Notes: a model not told the origin generated them from the sequence alone. A stretch of 64,000 bases of DNA from Pseudomonas orientalis (GCF_022807995.1 NZ_CP094351.1:2945001-3009000), one strand, 5' to 3'. Positions 38,041-46,899 are shown, counted from the stretch's first letter. Numbers and translations: made by a program.

Positions 38041-38090
38041 GCTCGGGATCAAACAAGCCTACCAACTAGTAGGATGCCATTCAACGGCTT
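38041..38090 (-). promoter_or_regulatory. Promoter/operator upstream of osmC
   Basis: On the minus strand, TTGAAT, 17 bases, TAGGCT. The spacer contains the site CTACCAACTAGTAGGATG (plus-strand 38059-38076), whose left 14 bases are identical to the site in front of the CMD-OYE operon. Same geometry: operator between -35 and -10. Confidence 0.65.
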
Positions 38091-38123
38091 TAACACTTCT
38101 CCTGCCCTCGCCGTTTTTTAAAC

Positions 38124-38153
38124 CAAAAAAAACCTCGAATAGTCGAGGTTTTT
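38124..38153 (-). terminator. Rho-independent terminator of the tetR gene
   Basis: On the minus strand, AACCTCGA, loop CTAT, TCGAGGTT followed by TTTTTT. An 8-bp stem 15 bases after the tetR stop. It separates tetR from osmC transcription. Confidence 0.85.
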
Positions 38154-38167
38154 AACGCATTAATTTG

Positions 38168-38743
38168 TCAGTGGGGTTTAGGCAGTGTGCACATTGCCTC
38201 CAGAATGAAATCAAATCCGGACGATTGCTCGTACTGATCGCTCATCGCCCACGCCACAAAGCTGCCGCCTTCCAGCGTATTCAGGATCAGCCTGGCGACC
38301 TTGTTGACGTCCAACTGCGCCTTGAGCGCCCCATTCGACTGCCCCAGCGCGATATTGGCCTGAAGCCACTCAAGATGTATCTCGAAAAAGTGCCGCGTCA
38401 GCTCCTGCAGGCTTTCCGGCAGGGCCATCAATTCGGCTGCCAGCGCGCCGCACAACGGCAGCAAGCCATTTTGACTGCTCTGTGCAAACATCAGGACGAA
38501 TGCGTTCAGGCGTGCAACGACATCCGTGTTCTCGTCATTGATCTGCTCCAGCTGTTTCTTGAACCGGAACAGGTAGCTCTCGACGATGGCAATCGCAAGG
38601 CCTTCCTTGGTTGGGAAGTGGTGATGAATACTCGCCTTCTTGATACCAATGTCAGCGGCAAGGTCAGCGTAGCTGAAGGCTGCATAGCCCTTGGTACGCA
38701 GCAGAATTTCAGCGCTGCTCAGAAGGTCGGAACGTGTACTCAT
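38168..38743 (-). CDS. TetR family repressor (no. 1)
   Basis: A 191-residue repressor. Start MSTRSDLLSSAE at 38743. N-terminal TetR HTH: AEILLRTKGYAAFSYADLAADIGIKKASIHHHFPTKEGL. The C-terminal ligand domain has cysteines near LPLCGALAAEL and EAMCTLPKPH. It is the best candidate for binding the two ACTAGT-centred operators at 34739 and 38059, which flank its regulon. Its own promoter has no copy of the site. Confidence 0.88.
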   Translation of the reverse strand: MSTRSDLLSSAEILLRTKGYAAFSYADLAADIGIKKASIHHHFPTKEGLAIAIVESYLFRFKKQLEQINDENTDVVARLNAFVLMFAQSSQNGLLPLCGALAAELMALPESLQELTRHFFEIHLEWLQANIALGQSNGALKAQLDVNKVARLILNTLEGGSFVAWAMSDQYEQSSGFDFILEAMCTLPKPH

Positions 38744-38867
38744 GATGCCGCATCCAGATTTTATCAATCGGCCATCATAAATCAGTCATCCGTGAGTTGA
38801 CAGTGTGCGAGCCTCATGCAGAACGCATACTAAGCAATGTGATCGTCATTCAACTCCCCCTCAGCGT

Positions 38868-39768
38868 TCAACACTTCCCTCGTTGATTTCGCAACAGACT
38901 CAGAATCCCATCGGCAAATTTTTCCGGAGCCTCTTGAGGCACGTTATGGCCAACGCCCTTGAGGATCTCCCGGCGATACGGGCCGATAAAATGACGAGCA
39001 AATGGATCGTCCCTGGCAGGTGGATCGACCGCATCAGCGCCGCCCTCCAGAACCAACGAAGGCACAGCGATCTTTGGTTGCGCAGCAAGCCGCGCCTCTA
39101 TGTTCCGATAGGCTGGATCGCCTTCAACCAATCCGAAACGATGACGATACGAATGTATTACCACCTCAACAAAGTCGTCGTTTTCAAACGCTGCGGCGGT
39201 CGTATCAAAGGTCTCCTGGGAAAATCCCCAGGTTGGCGACCACATGCGCCAGAGCAAATGGCAGAACGCCTCTCTGTTCGAGATCAATCCAGCGCGACCA
39301 CGGCTACCGTGCAGGTAGTACTGGTACCAGAGCAGGTGCTCAGCTTCGGGTGAATCGGGCTTATGCGCTTGAGCGATATTTTGAATGCTGTAGCCACCGC
39401 AGCTGATCAAACCGCTGACCCGTTCGGGCCATAGCGCGGCGACAATACAAGCTCCCCTTCCGCCCCAGTCATACCCCGCGAGCAGCGCTTTTTCGATCTT
39501 CAGCGCGTCGAGAAACGCCAACAGGTCGGCGCCCTATTGCCGCCTGTTCTCCAGAGCGCATTGTCTGCTTGTCCAGGAACCTGGTTTGGCCATAACCACG
39601 AAGAAAGGGTGTGAGACACCGCTTTCCGGCTGAGGCAAGGATGTTGGCGACATCATCGTAGGCATGTGCGTCATAGGGGAAGCCGTGGAGCAACACGATG
39701 GGAGGTCCGTCTGCCGGTCCGATCTCCAGATAAGCGATTTCCAGAACACCGGTTTTAACAGTTTTCAT
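38868..39768 (-). pseudogene. Alpha/beta hydrolase with a single-base frameshift
   Basis: Two adjoining frames make one epoxide-hydrolase-like protein. The first gives GPPIVLLHGFPYDAHAYDDV (oxyanion HGFP) up to SGEQAAIG; the second gives LLAFLDALKIEKALLAGYDW (nucleophile Asp in GYDWGG) to EILKGVGHNVPQEAPEKF (catalytic His). The break is at about 39529-39534, where one extra base in a G/C run (GGGCGCC on the minus strand for GGCGCC) shifts frame. Start MKTVKTGVLEIA at 39768. It could be a recent mutation or a sequencing error. Confidence 0.8.
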
Positions 39769-39807
39769 GATTTCCACCCCACATAGCGTGCACTGACGGC
39801 AAATGCC

Positions 39808-39865
39808 TTGACACTAAATGTAGTGACCGCTATAGAATACAGATAAATACGTAGCGATCGCTATT
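39808..39865 (+). promoter_or_regulatory. Strong sigma70-like promoter with two palindromic operator sites
   Basis: TTGACA (39808-39813), 17 bases, TATAGA (39831-39836). Site 1 TAGTGACCGCTATA (39821-39834) overlaps the -10. Site 2 TAGCGATCGCTATT (39852-39865), with a perfect TAGCGATCGCTA core, lies just past the expected start of transcription. The layout is typical of a repressor-controlled promoter for the downstream NTF2-like gene. The repressor is not identified. Confidence 0.7.
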
Positions 39866-39913
39866 TAATAGCTTTCCCGTTATTCAACCTCGATCAAACC
39901 AGGAGTAACCCCT

Positions 39914-40297
39914 ATGAGTCATCCAACCTACGTAGAAGACTACAACGCCATCGTCGCGGTGCTGAACCACTACAACGAAGGTGGCAAGCAAGCCAAAAGC
40001 AGCCTGATGAAACCTGCCTTCAGCGAGCAGGCCACCATCTTTGGTGTAGACGGCGAAGGCAAGCTGACCGGAGGCCCCATCCAGGGTCTGTTCGACATTA
40101 TCGACACTGCCTTTCGTCCTTCGCCGCAAGCCAAAGGTGCCATCGTCAACGTCGATATTGTAGGTACCGCTGCCAGTGCACGTATCGATACCAATGACAT
40201 TTCCGGCTTCTGCTTTACCGATTTCTTCAACCTGCTCAAGGTTGACGGAAAGTGGACAGTCATCAGCAAGATCTACCACACCCACGTTGCTCCTTGA
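39914..40297 (+). CDS. Nuclear transport factor 2-like (putative lumazine-binding) protein
   Basis: A 127-residue single-domain NTF2-like protein (YVEDYNAIVAVLNHYNEGGK, FSEQATIFGVDGEGKLTGGP, FTDFFNLLKVDGKWTVISKI YHTH split by a conserved loop). Cytoplasmic, no signal peptide. AGGAG lies 8-9 bases upstream of ATG. It is under the two-operator promoter and divergent from the broken hydrolase, which may share this control region. Function unknown. Confidence 0.83.
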   Translation: MSHPTYVEDYNAIVAVLNHYNEGGKQAKSSLMKPAFSEQATIFGVDGEGKLTGGPIQGLFDIIDTAFRPSPQAKGAIVNVDIVGTAASARIDTNDISGFCFTDFFNLLKVDGKWTVISKIYHTHVAP

Positions 40298-40412
40298 CCC
40301 ATCCGCTTGGCAGGCGCACCAACGGACCTCGACCTGGAATCGTTCATTGTCGGCCGGCTTGAGAACCTCCAGCTTTACCTGAACCCAGCTACCATGGCAT
40401 AAACCCGCCCTG

Positions 40413-40438
40413 CCCCGCCCCCAGCAATGGGCGCGGGG
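40413..40438 (+). terminator. GC-rich hairpin after the NTF2-like gene
   Basis: CCCCGCCC, an about 8-base loop and GGGCGCGGGG, followed by ATTCATTTCTT. A plausible but weak intrinsic terminator between the NTF2-like and flavin reductase genes. Confidence 0.45.
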
Positions 40439-40460
40439 ATTCATTTCTTCTGGAGTTGCG

Positions 40461-41048
40461 ATGCACGACCACATTGCCGAAGTGCCGCTTGAAAAAGCCT
40501 ATCGACTGATCAACCACGGCCCGACCGTGTTGGTGTCCGCTCAACATGTCGGGACCCGAAATGTGATGGCCGCCGCGTGGGCCTGTGCATTGGACTTTTC
40601 ACCGCCCAAAGTCACCGTGGTGCTGGACAAGATCACCAACACCCGCGAGCTCGTAGAGCGCAGCGGCCTGTTCGTGATTCAGGTGCCGACCGTGGCCCAG
40701 CTGCAACTGACCCATGACGTCGGCAGCGTCAGCCTGAAGGAAGCCCCCCGCAAGCTGGCTGACGCCGGCGCCGAGCTGTTCAGCATCAGCGGCCATGACC
40801 TGCCGTTCGTGGCGGGCTGCTCGGCTTGGCTTGCGTGCAAGCTGCTGCCCGAACCGCACAACCAGACGACCTATGACCTGTTTATCGGCGAGGTTGTCGG
40901 CGCCTGGGCCGATACACGCGTATTCAGCGATGGGCATTGGCACTTTGAGCGCGCCCACCCGGACTTGAGGAGCCTGCACTACATCGCAGGTGGCCACTTC
41001 TACGCGATCGGCGAAGCGCTGGACGCCGTCACACAGCAAGACGCCTGA
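40461..41048 (+). CDS. Flavin reductase-like (FMN-binding split barrel) protein
   Basis: A 195-residue protein of the flavin reductase/DIM6 family (GPTVLVSAQHVGTRNVMAAA, FSPPKVTVVLDKITNTRELV, SGLFVIQVPTVAQL). Likely binds FMN and reduces flavin with NAD(P)H, possibly supplying reduced flavin to a partner. GGAG lies 6 bases before ATG. It stands alone between the NTF2-like gene and the convergent SDR gene, within the Old Yellow Enzyme cluster. Confidence 0.85.
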   Translation: MHDHIAEVPLEKAYRLINHGPTVLVSAQHVGTRNVMAAAWACALDFSPPKVTVVLDKITNTRELVERSGLFVIQVPTVAQLQLTHDVGSVSLKEAPRKLADAGAELFSISGHDLPFVAGCSAWLACKLLPEPHNQTTYDLFIGEVVGAWADTRVFSDGHWHFERAHPDLRSLHYIAGGHFYAIGEALDAVTQQDA

Positions 41049-41138
41049 GCGTTCGCCATCGACTGCACGATGATCACGACGCGCTTGGCCGAGGGTGTTG
41101 CACCCATGCGTAGGCCGGGTGATTTCAACGGTTACGGC

Positions 41139-41882
41139 TTACCAATCCTGACGGGTCGGCGAAATGATCAGGTCGTTGACGGTGACGTTTTCAGGCTGAT
41201 TCAGTGCATACACCACTGCGCGACCAATATCGTCCGGCGAGATCGCGATTTTGTTCAGCGCTTGAGCCGCTTTACGGCCTGCCGGGTCGGTGACTTTATC
41301 GGCCCAACCGGTGTTGATCACACCCGGGCTGACCGTGTTGACACGAATGCCGTGCTGCACGCCCAGCTCTTTGCGCATCGACTCGGTCATGGCTTGCACA
41401 AAGAACTTGGTGGCACTGTAGATGCCCGCAGCAGGCCCGACCTGATGACCAGCGACCGAATCCATATTCAGGATCTGGCCCGATTTCTGTTTGAGCATGA
41501 ACGGCAACACCGCTGCGATACCATGCAGGTAGCCTTTGATGTTCACGTTGACCATCTTTTCCCAGTCATCGGTGGCCAGGTCGACCCAATTGGAAAACAG
41601 CATCAAGCCGGCATTGTTGATCAGGATATCCACCGAACCAAACGTGCCCTGGGCAAATTGAGCGAGCGCTTTCATATCCTCAGGATTGGTCACATCGCTG
41701 ACGCGACCTGCTGCTTCACCGCCCCGGCCTTTCAACTCGCTGACGATGGCATCCAGGCCTTGCTGATCCAGGGCTGCTGCGACGATTCGAACGCCTTTTT
41801 CGGACAAGGCACGTGCCGACGCAGCGCCCAGGCCGGACGATGCGCCAGTGATGATCGCGGTTTTATTCTGCAGATAATTCAT
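41139..41882 (-). CDS. Short-chain dehydrogenase/reductase
   Basis: Classical SDR, 247 residues. Cofactor loop TGASSGLG, NNAG (INNAGLM), catalytic Ser (NMDSVAGHQ), YSATK, and SPGVINTGWADKV. Start at 41882 with AAGGA 6 bases upstream. It lies 71 bases downstream of the second Old Yellow Enzyme on the same strand, so both probably share the TAGACCGGTCGTCTA-controlled promoter. Substrate unknown. Confidence 0.9.
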   Translation of the reverse strand: MNYLQNKTAIITGASSGLGAASARALSEKGVRIVAAALDQQGLDAIVSELKGRGGEAAGRVSDVTNPEDMKALAQFAQGTFGSVDILINNAGLMLFSNWVDLATDDWEKMVNVNIKGYLHGIAAVLPFMLKQKSGQILNMDSVAGHQVGPAAGIYSATKFFVQAMTESMRKELGVQHGIRVNTVSPGVINTGWADKVTDPAGRKAAQALNKIAISPDDIGRAVVYALNQPENVTVNDLIISPTRQDW

Positions 41883-41953
41883 GGGCGTTCCTTCGTTAGT
41901 GACTGCCCGAATTGACGGGCAGTTGTGGTGGGTCTCGCGGGTGTAAGCCGGGA

Positions 41954-43057
41954 TCAGTAGTTGCCGACGGGCCAATCGGTGTAGCCCTTCGCGCCACCGC
42001 CGTAATACGAATCGCGCGGTGCGATGGTCAGCTCGGCACCACGACGCAGGCGCTCAACCAGGTCCGGGTTGGAAATGAACAGGCGGCCAAACGCGACGGC
42101 GTCGATCTTGCCCTGGGCGCGGCGTTCAATGGCCATGTCCAGGTCGTAGTTGTTGTTGCCGATGAAGGGCCCGTTGAACTGCGCACTCAAAGCGTCCATG
42201 TCCACGCCTTCGGGCACTTCACGCGAGGTGGCAGTCGCGCCCTCAACGAAGTGCAGATAAGCCAGGTCGAAGGCGTTCAACTGTTGGATCAGGTAGCCGT
42301 ACATCGCCATCACATTGCTGTCGGGCGGCGTGTTGCCTGCATCAGGCGTCACGGGCGACAAACGGACGCCAACGCGGTCATTGCCCCAGATCTTGACGAT
42401 TGCTTCGGTCACTTCCAGGGTCAGGCGCGCGCGGTTCTCGATGGAACCGCCGTACGAGTCGGTGCGATGGTTGGTCGAGTCCCGCAGGAACTGATCCAGC
42501 AGGTAGCTGTTGGCCGAGTGGACCTCTACACCATCAAAACCGGCGCGCTTGGCATTTTCGGCAGCCCGCTTGTATTGCTCGATGATCCCCGGGATCTCAT
42601 CGGTTTCAAGTGCCCGAGGCATCGACACCGGGACGAAGCCGTGGGTGGTGTAGGTGTCGCCTTCAGCCTTGATCGCTGAAGGTGCGACCGGTGCGGCACC
42701 GTCGGGTTGCAGCTCGACACTGGAGAACCGCCCCACATGCCATAGCTGGCTGACGATCTTGCCGCCGGCGGCATGCACGGCATCCGTGACTTTCTTCCAA
42801 CCGGCAACCTGCTCTTCGCTCCAGATGCCAGGTGTGGCCGCATAACCGCGCCCCTGCGCAGAGATATTGGTGGCTTCAGCAACAATCAGGCCGGCCGTGG
42901 CGCGTTGGGCGTAATACTCGGCGTGCAGCTCGTTGGGAACACCGTCTTCGGCGTAGCGGCTACGGGTGACAGGTGCCATCAAAATACGGTTGGCGAGTTT
43001 GATTGCGCCCAGGTTGATGGGGCTGAATAAGTCAGTTCGTGTGGTGTTGTCTGTCAT
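41954..43057 (-). CDS. Old Yellow Enzyme/N-ethylmaleimide reductase-like alkene reductase
   Basis: FMN-dependent ene-reductase, 367 residues. NRILMAPVTRSRYAEDGVPN, SQLWHVGRFSSVELQPDGAA, and the intact substrate site GVEVHSANSYLLDQFLRDST (His, Asn, Tyr all present, unlike the paralogue at 35166), then DSYGGSIENRARL and AFGRLFISNPDLV. Reduces activated C=C bonds or nitro compounds/electrophiles. Divergent from a TetR gene; two identical 15-base operators lie between them, one 16 bases before this start codon. Confidence 0.92.
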   Translation of the reverse strand: MTDNTTRTDLFSPINLGAIKLANRILMAPVTRSRYAEDGVPNELHAEYYAQRATAGLIVAEATNISAQGRGYAATPGIWSEEQVAGWKKVTDAVHAAGGKIVSQLWHVGRFSSVELQPDGAAPVAPSAIKAEGDTYTTHGFVPVSMPRALETDEIPGIIEQYKRAAENAKRAGFDGVEVHSANSYLLDQFLRDSTNHRTDSYGGSIENRARLTLEVTEAIVKIWGNDRVGVRLSPVTPDAGNTPPDSNVMAMYGYLIQQLNAFDLAYLHFVEGATATSREVPEGVDMDALSAQFNGPFIGNNNYDLDMAIERRAQGKIDAVAFGRLFISNPDLVERLRRGAELTIAPRDSYYGGGAKGYTDWPVGNY

Positions 43058-43072
43058 GATAAACTCTCTTAT

Positions 43073-43087
43073 TAGACCGGTCGTCTA
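43073..43087. promoter_or_regulatory. TetR-type operator, copy 1
   Basis: TAGACCGGTCGTCTA: arms TAGAC/GTCTA around CGGTC. Sits in the leader of the alkene reductase gene, 16 bases from its start. Identical to the copy at 43153-43167. Confidence 0.8.
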
Positions 43088-43152
43088 GTAAGTTGATAAA
43101 AATAGCTACAACAAAAGTCGCTTTGCCAGAATGCCGCCACTCTAAATATAAA

Positions 43153-43167
43153 TAGACCGGTCGTCTA
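43153..43167. promoter_or_regulatory. TetR-type operator, copy 2
   Basis: TAGACCGGTCGTCTA, 80 bases from copy 1, on the tetR side of the divergent promoter region. Occupying both could repress both genes. Confidence 0.8.
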
Positions 43168-43296
43168 CTAAAATCCGAAATGGTTACGCTTTCTACGATC
43201 AGCGGCAAATGCCCCGTTGAAGTCCGAAAAGTCTGTTTTGTGTATCATTGGCGCAGACATGCTGGTCTAGCGATACGACCCAAGGTGCTGCACTCG

Positions 43297-43932
43297 ATGA
43301 CTGAACCCACTCCACTCTCTGCTCCCCGCGCAAAAGGACGCCCCCGCGCGTTCGACCGCGACCAGGCGCTGCTGCAGGCCCTGGCAGTGTTCTGGAAGCG
43401 TGGCTACGAGCCGGCCTCTGTGACGCAACTGTGTTCAGCGATGAACATCAGCCCGCCCAGCCTTTATGCGGCATTCGGCAACAAAGCCAAGTTGTTTCTG
43501 GAAGCGGTTGCCTACTACGAAGCGACATTCTGGGATGCGGCGTGGGAGCGCATGGACACCGAACCGGACATCGTGCGCGCCATCAGTGACTTCTTCCATA
43601 CCTCGGCATCGATCCTGACAGAGCCCGAGGCTCCATGCGGCTGTATGGTCGTGCTCGCAGCTGTCAACGTTTCCGACGATGCTGGCGAAGTCACCGCCAC
43701 TCTCAAGGCCTTGCGTCAGGAAGGCCGTGACTACCTACGGCAGCGTCTGGACCGCGCGGTTGCAGAGGGTCAACTGCGCCCCGACACCAACACCCGTCTG
43801 CTTGCCGCAGCCTTGAACACATTGCTCGAAGGCATGTCACTGCAAGCCCATGACGCTGCAAGCCGTGAAGACCTGCAAGGTATCGCAGCCACAGCGGTAA
43901 CGATGCTGGCCCCTTCCCTATCGTTTGACTGA
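43297..43932 (+). CDS. TetR family repressor (no. 2), adjacent to the alkene reductase
   Basis: A 211-residue repressor. Start MTEPTPLSAPRAKGRPRAFD at 43297 (AAGG about 10 bases upstream; an upstream extension is not supported). HTH: ALAVFWKRGYEPASVTQLCSAMNISPPSLYAAFGNKAKLFLEA. C-terminal region carries cysteines (APCGCMVVLAA), possible electrophile sensors. Divergent from the alkene reductase and probably the ligand of the paired TAGACCGGTCGTCTA sites. Confidence 0.9.
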   Translation: MTEPTPLSAPRAKGRPRAFDRDQALLQALAVFWKRGYEPASVTQLCSAMNISPPSLYAAFGNKAKLFLEAVAYYEATFWDAAWERMDTEPDIVRAISDFFHTSASILTEPEAPCGCMVVLAAVNVSDDAGEVTATLKALRQEGRDYLRQRLDRAVAEGQLRPDTNTRLLAAALNTLLEGMSLQAHDAASREDLQGIAATAVTMLAPSLSFD

Positions 43933-43971
43933 AATCGACGCAATGCTCGCTTGAGCGACCGCCAGGCCAGC

Positions 43972-44553
43972 TCAGGCCAACAGACGCCGACTCATCTCAA
44001 GCGCCGCGTCAAAGGGCTCGCGGGTCCGGTTGACCTTGACCAGCAACGAGGCGCCCAACCACATCTGGTAGAGCGCTTCAGCCAGTATGCTTGCATCAAC
44101 GGACGCCGCGATGGAGCCATCGGCTTTGCCCTGCTCAACACAACGAATCATCCGCTCGATGATCAGGGCTGTCCCTTTCTGGAGTACTCCACGCATGTTT
44201 TCCGACAGATCACACACTTCCGCGCCCAATTTGACCACCAGGCATTTTTGATCAGTGTGATCAAACGCCTGTGTCTCGGCCCAATAGCGCAGATAGCTCA
44301 GCAGACGTTCGGCGCCGCATCCCTCGCTGGCCAATTGCACATCGACCCGCGCGAGGTACTCTTCAAAGTACTCCTCAAGCAGCGCTTGGCCGAACTCGTC
44401 CTTGGAGCGGAAGTAATGATAGAACGATCCTTTAGGTACACCCGCAGCCGCGAGCAACTCGGTAAGGCCGACGGCGGTGTAACCTTTCTGGGTCATAAGC
44501 GACCTGGCGACATCAATGATGTGCTGGCGCATGTCTTGGAGGGGTTTTTTCAT
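43972..44553 (-). CDS. TetR family repressor (no. 3)
   Basis: A 193-residue repressor (MKKPLQDMRQHIIDVARSLM start at 44553; an ATG at 44565 is possible). HTH: MTQKGYTAVGLTELLAAAGVPKGSFYHYFRSKDEF. The ligand domain resembles the AcuR/YxaF type with CLVVKLGAEVCDLSE. It is convergent with TetR no. 2. No palindrome is evident in its own upstream region; it could be the regulator of the sites at 39821 and 39852, but this is only a guess. Confidence 0.87.
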   Translation of the reverse strand: MKKPLQDMRQHIIDVARSLMTQKGYTAVGLTELLAAAGVPKGSFYHYFRSKDEFGQALLEEYFEEYLARVDVQLASEGCGAERLLSYLRYWAETQAFDHTDQKCLVVKLGAEVCDLSENMRGVLQKGTALIIERMIRCVEQGKADGSIAASVDASILAEALYQMWLGASLLVKVNRTREPFDAALEMSRRLLA

Positions 44554-44708
44554 AATGCGGCGCATGCTAGCAAAAAAACGATCCAGCGTCAGGAGCCCGG
44601 TGGAGCGCCTGCCGTTTGTTCATCTGCGTCGGCAGCGATCCTACGCCGAGATTTGGCAATAAAAAAATATAAATATATTCCCCCTTAAAACATAATTATT
44701 ATTTGCGA

Positions 44709-45584
44709 ATGATTAAAGAACTGAAAACACTTATCGCGGTAGCAAGAGAAGGCACTTTCGCGGCGGCCGGCAATAAAATCGGCCTCACCCAGGCCGCCGT
44801 CAGCGCTCAGATGCAACGCCTCGAGGCGGAGCTGGGGGTGGAGTTATTCGATCGAAAAGGACGCTCCGCGCAGCTCAACCGAATGGGCCAACAGGTGTTA
44901 TTGCAGGGTCAGGAACTGGTGCGCCGGTTCAAAGAACTGGGCACGCCATCGGTGGGGCTTGCCGCCAATGTTTTGGTCACCATTGGAGCGATTGCCTCGG
45001 TTCAACGCTCCTTTTTGCCGCAAGCCTTGGCCGAGTTTCATCAACGATCCCCTCAATGCAGGACGCGGGTCCTGCCTGGCCTGTCGATGGACCTGGTCAA
45101 TCAGGTCGATTCAGGTGAAATCGATATGGCGGCAATCATCCGTCCACCCTTCTCTCTTCACAGCGATCTGCGCTGGACAACCCTGGCACGCGAGCCGTAC
45201 CGACTGATTGTCCCGGCTGATATGCCTGGCGAGGATTGGGCCGAGCTGGTATCCAGCCAGCCCTTTATCCGCTATGACCGCTCATCTTTTGGCGGACGCC
45301 AGGTGGATAGATTCCTGCGACAAACCCATTTTTCATTACAGGAGGTCTGCGAACTCGACGAGCTGGATGCGATTATCAAACTGGTTGCAAATGGTGTCGG
45401 TGTCGCTCTGGTACCGGAAACGGGCACTCATGAGGAATGGCCTGCCGAGGTGCGTGCAATCGACCTGAAACAACGTACATTCCATCGCGATATCGGTCTG
45501 GTGCATCGTGCTCGCCGCAATCTGACTGAGCCAGTGAAATTACTGGCCCAGCTGATTACCGAGCAGGCAGCTAAACAGCATTAG
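44709..45584 (+). CDS. LysR family transcriptional regulator
   Basis: A 291-residue LTTR (MIKELKTLIAVAREGTFAAA start; HTH GLTQAAVSAQMQRLEAELGVELFDR). The effector domain shows GEIDMAAIIRPPF and VANGVGVALVPETG. There is no convincing Shine-Dalgarno upstream; the leader is very AT-rich (TAAAACATAATTATTATTTG). Convergent with the dicarboxylate transporter, so its target is unclear. Confidence 0.87.
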   Translation: MIKELKTLIAVAREGTFAAAGNKIGLTQAAVSAQMQRLEAELGVELFDRKGRSAQLNRMGQQVLLQGQELVRRFKELGTPSVGLAANVLVTIGAIASVQRSFLPQALAEFHQRSPQCRTRVLPGLSMDLVNQVDSGEIDMAAIIRPPFSLHSDLRWTTLAREPYRLIVPADMPGEDWAELVSSQPFIRYDRSSFGGRQVDRFLRQTHFSLQEVCELDELDAIIKLVANGVGVALVPETGTHEEWPAEVRAIDLKQRTFHRDIGLVHRARRNLTEPVKLLAQLITEQAAKQH

Positions 45585-45645
45585 AGGAGCACTGACGGGC
45601 ACTTTGCAACGCTCGTCTTCGATCTTCAACGCCGGTTTTCAGTCG

Positions 45646-46899
45646 TCATGCTCGCCCCCCCATAGCCCCCTTGCGCTCCAGTGGTGTTTTCTCCCACTTG
45701 GCAATGACCAGAGGCGCTATCGCATTACCCAGCACGTTCAAGGTGGTGGTGCCGCTGTCGATGATCCGGAAGATGCCGGCGATCAACGCGACCCCTTCCA
45801 GCGGCAGTCCGGCAGATGCCAGGGTGGCCGACAGAATAATGATGGCAAACCCAGGCACACCCGCAGCCCCCTTCGACGTCAGCACCATCGTCACCACCAG
45901 CAAAATCTGCTGCGTCAACGAAAGGTCGATGCCATAGAGCTGCGCGATGAAGATCGTCGCCACCCCCAGGAAGATCGATGCCCCGTCCAGATTGAACGCA
46001 TAACCCACTGGCACCACGAAGCTGACAATGCGCCGAGGCACACCATAGGCTTCCAGCTTGGTCATCAGTTGCGGCATGACGGCTGCAGAGGCTGCACTGG
46101 AGAAGGCCAGAATCAGCTCATCGCGCAAGTACTTGATCAACTTGAAAACGTTTTCGCCGATCAGGTAGCAGATGCCACCGAGCATCACCAACGCAAAGGT
46201 GATCAGCGCCAGATACACCACGCCAATCAACTTGAGCAACGGCAGCAACGAGGCAAATCCAAACGTCGCCACCGTAGCGCCGATCATGCCGAATACACCG
46301 ATCGGTGCGTAGGCCATGACAAACGACACGACTTTGAACATTGCATCGGAAAAGCCCTGCACTACTGCAATAACCGGTGCGCTCTTCTCTTTAGGCAAGG
46401 TGTTCAACGCCAACCCCAGCAGCACGGCAAAGAACAGCACCGACAACAACTTGGCTTCCGACATCGCAACAATCACGTTATCGGGCACGATGTTTTGCAG
46501 GATGATCAGCGCGCCTTTCGACGGTTCCATATGTACCGCTGCCGCGTTATGGGCGATACCCGCGATTTCGGTGCCTTTGCCCGGCTCGAACAGATTGGCG
46601 AAGCACAAGCCGAGCACGATCGCGAGGCTGGTGATTGCAAAGAAGTAGATCAACGACTTTGCGCCCATACGCCCAAACGATTTGTTATCCCCGCCCCCGG
46701 CAATGCCGAGGATCATGCAGCAGAAAACAATCGGCACGACGACCATCTTCATCATCTTGATGAAGATATCACCGAGCGGTTTAAGGATCTCGGTACTGAC
46801 CCACATTTGATTTTGCGGGTGGGTATTGAAATACCAACCCACAAGCACGCCAAGCAACAGCCCGGCAACGATTTGCCAAACTAAGGGAATACGTTTCAT
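45646..46899 (-). CDS. Dicarboxylate/amino acid:cation symporter (DAACS family)
   Basis: Inner-membrane Na+/H+-coupled symporter of the GltP/DctA family, 417 residues, eight helices plus two re-entrant loops. Motifs are AFSSAASAAVMPQL (Ser-rich HP1), GYAFNLDGASIF (NMDGT-like TM7 motif, here NLDGA), LTSKGAAGVPGFAII (HP2) and FRIIDSGTTTLNVLGNAIAP (TM8 substrate-binding Asp). Glutamate/aspartate or C4-dicarboxylates are likely; the altered NLDGA motif leaves specificity open. Confidence 0.9.
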   Translation of the reverse strand: MKRIPLVWQIVAGLLLGVLVGWYFNTHPQNQMWVSTEILKPLGDIFIKMMKMVVVPIVFCCMILGIAGGGDNKSFGRMGAKSLIYFFAITSLAIVLGLCFANLFEPGKGTEIAGIAHNAAAVHMEPSKGALIILQNIVPDNVIVAMSEAKLLSVLFFAVLLGLALNTLPKEKSAPVIAVVQGFSDAMFKVVSFVMAYAPIGVFGMIGATVATFGFASLLPLLKLIGVVYLALITFALVMLGGICYLIGENVFKLIKYLRDELILAFSSAASAAVMPQLMTKLEAYGVPRRIVSFVVPVGYAFNLDGASIFLGVATIFIAQLYGIDLSLTQQILLVVTMVLTSKGAAGVPGFAIIILSATLASAGLPLEGVALIAGIFRIIDSGTTTLNVLGNAIAPLVIAKWEKTPLERKGAMGGRA

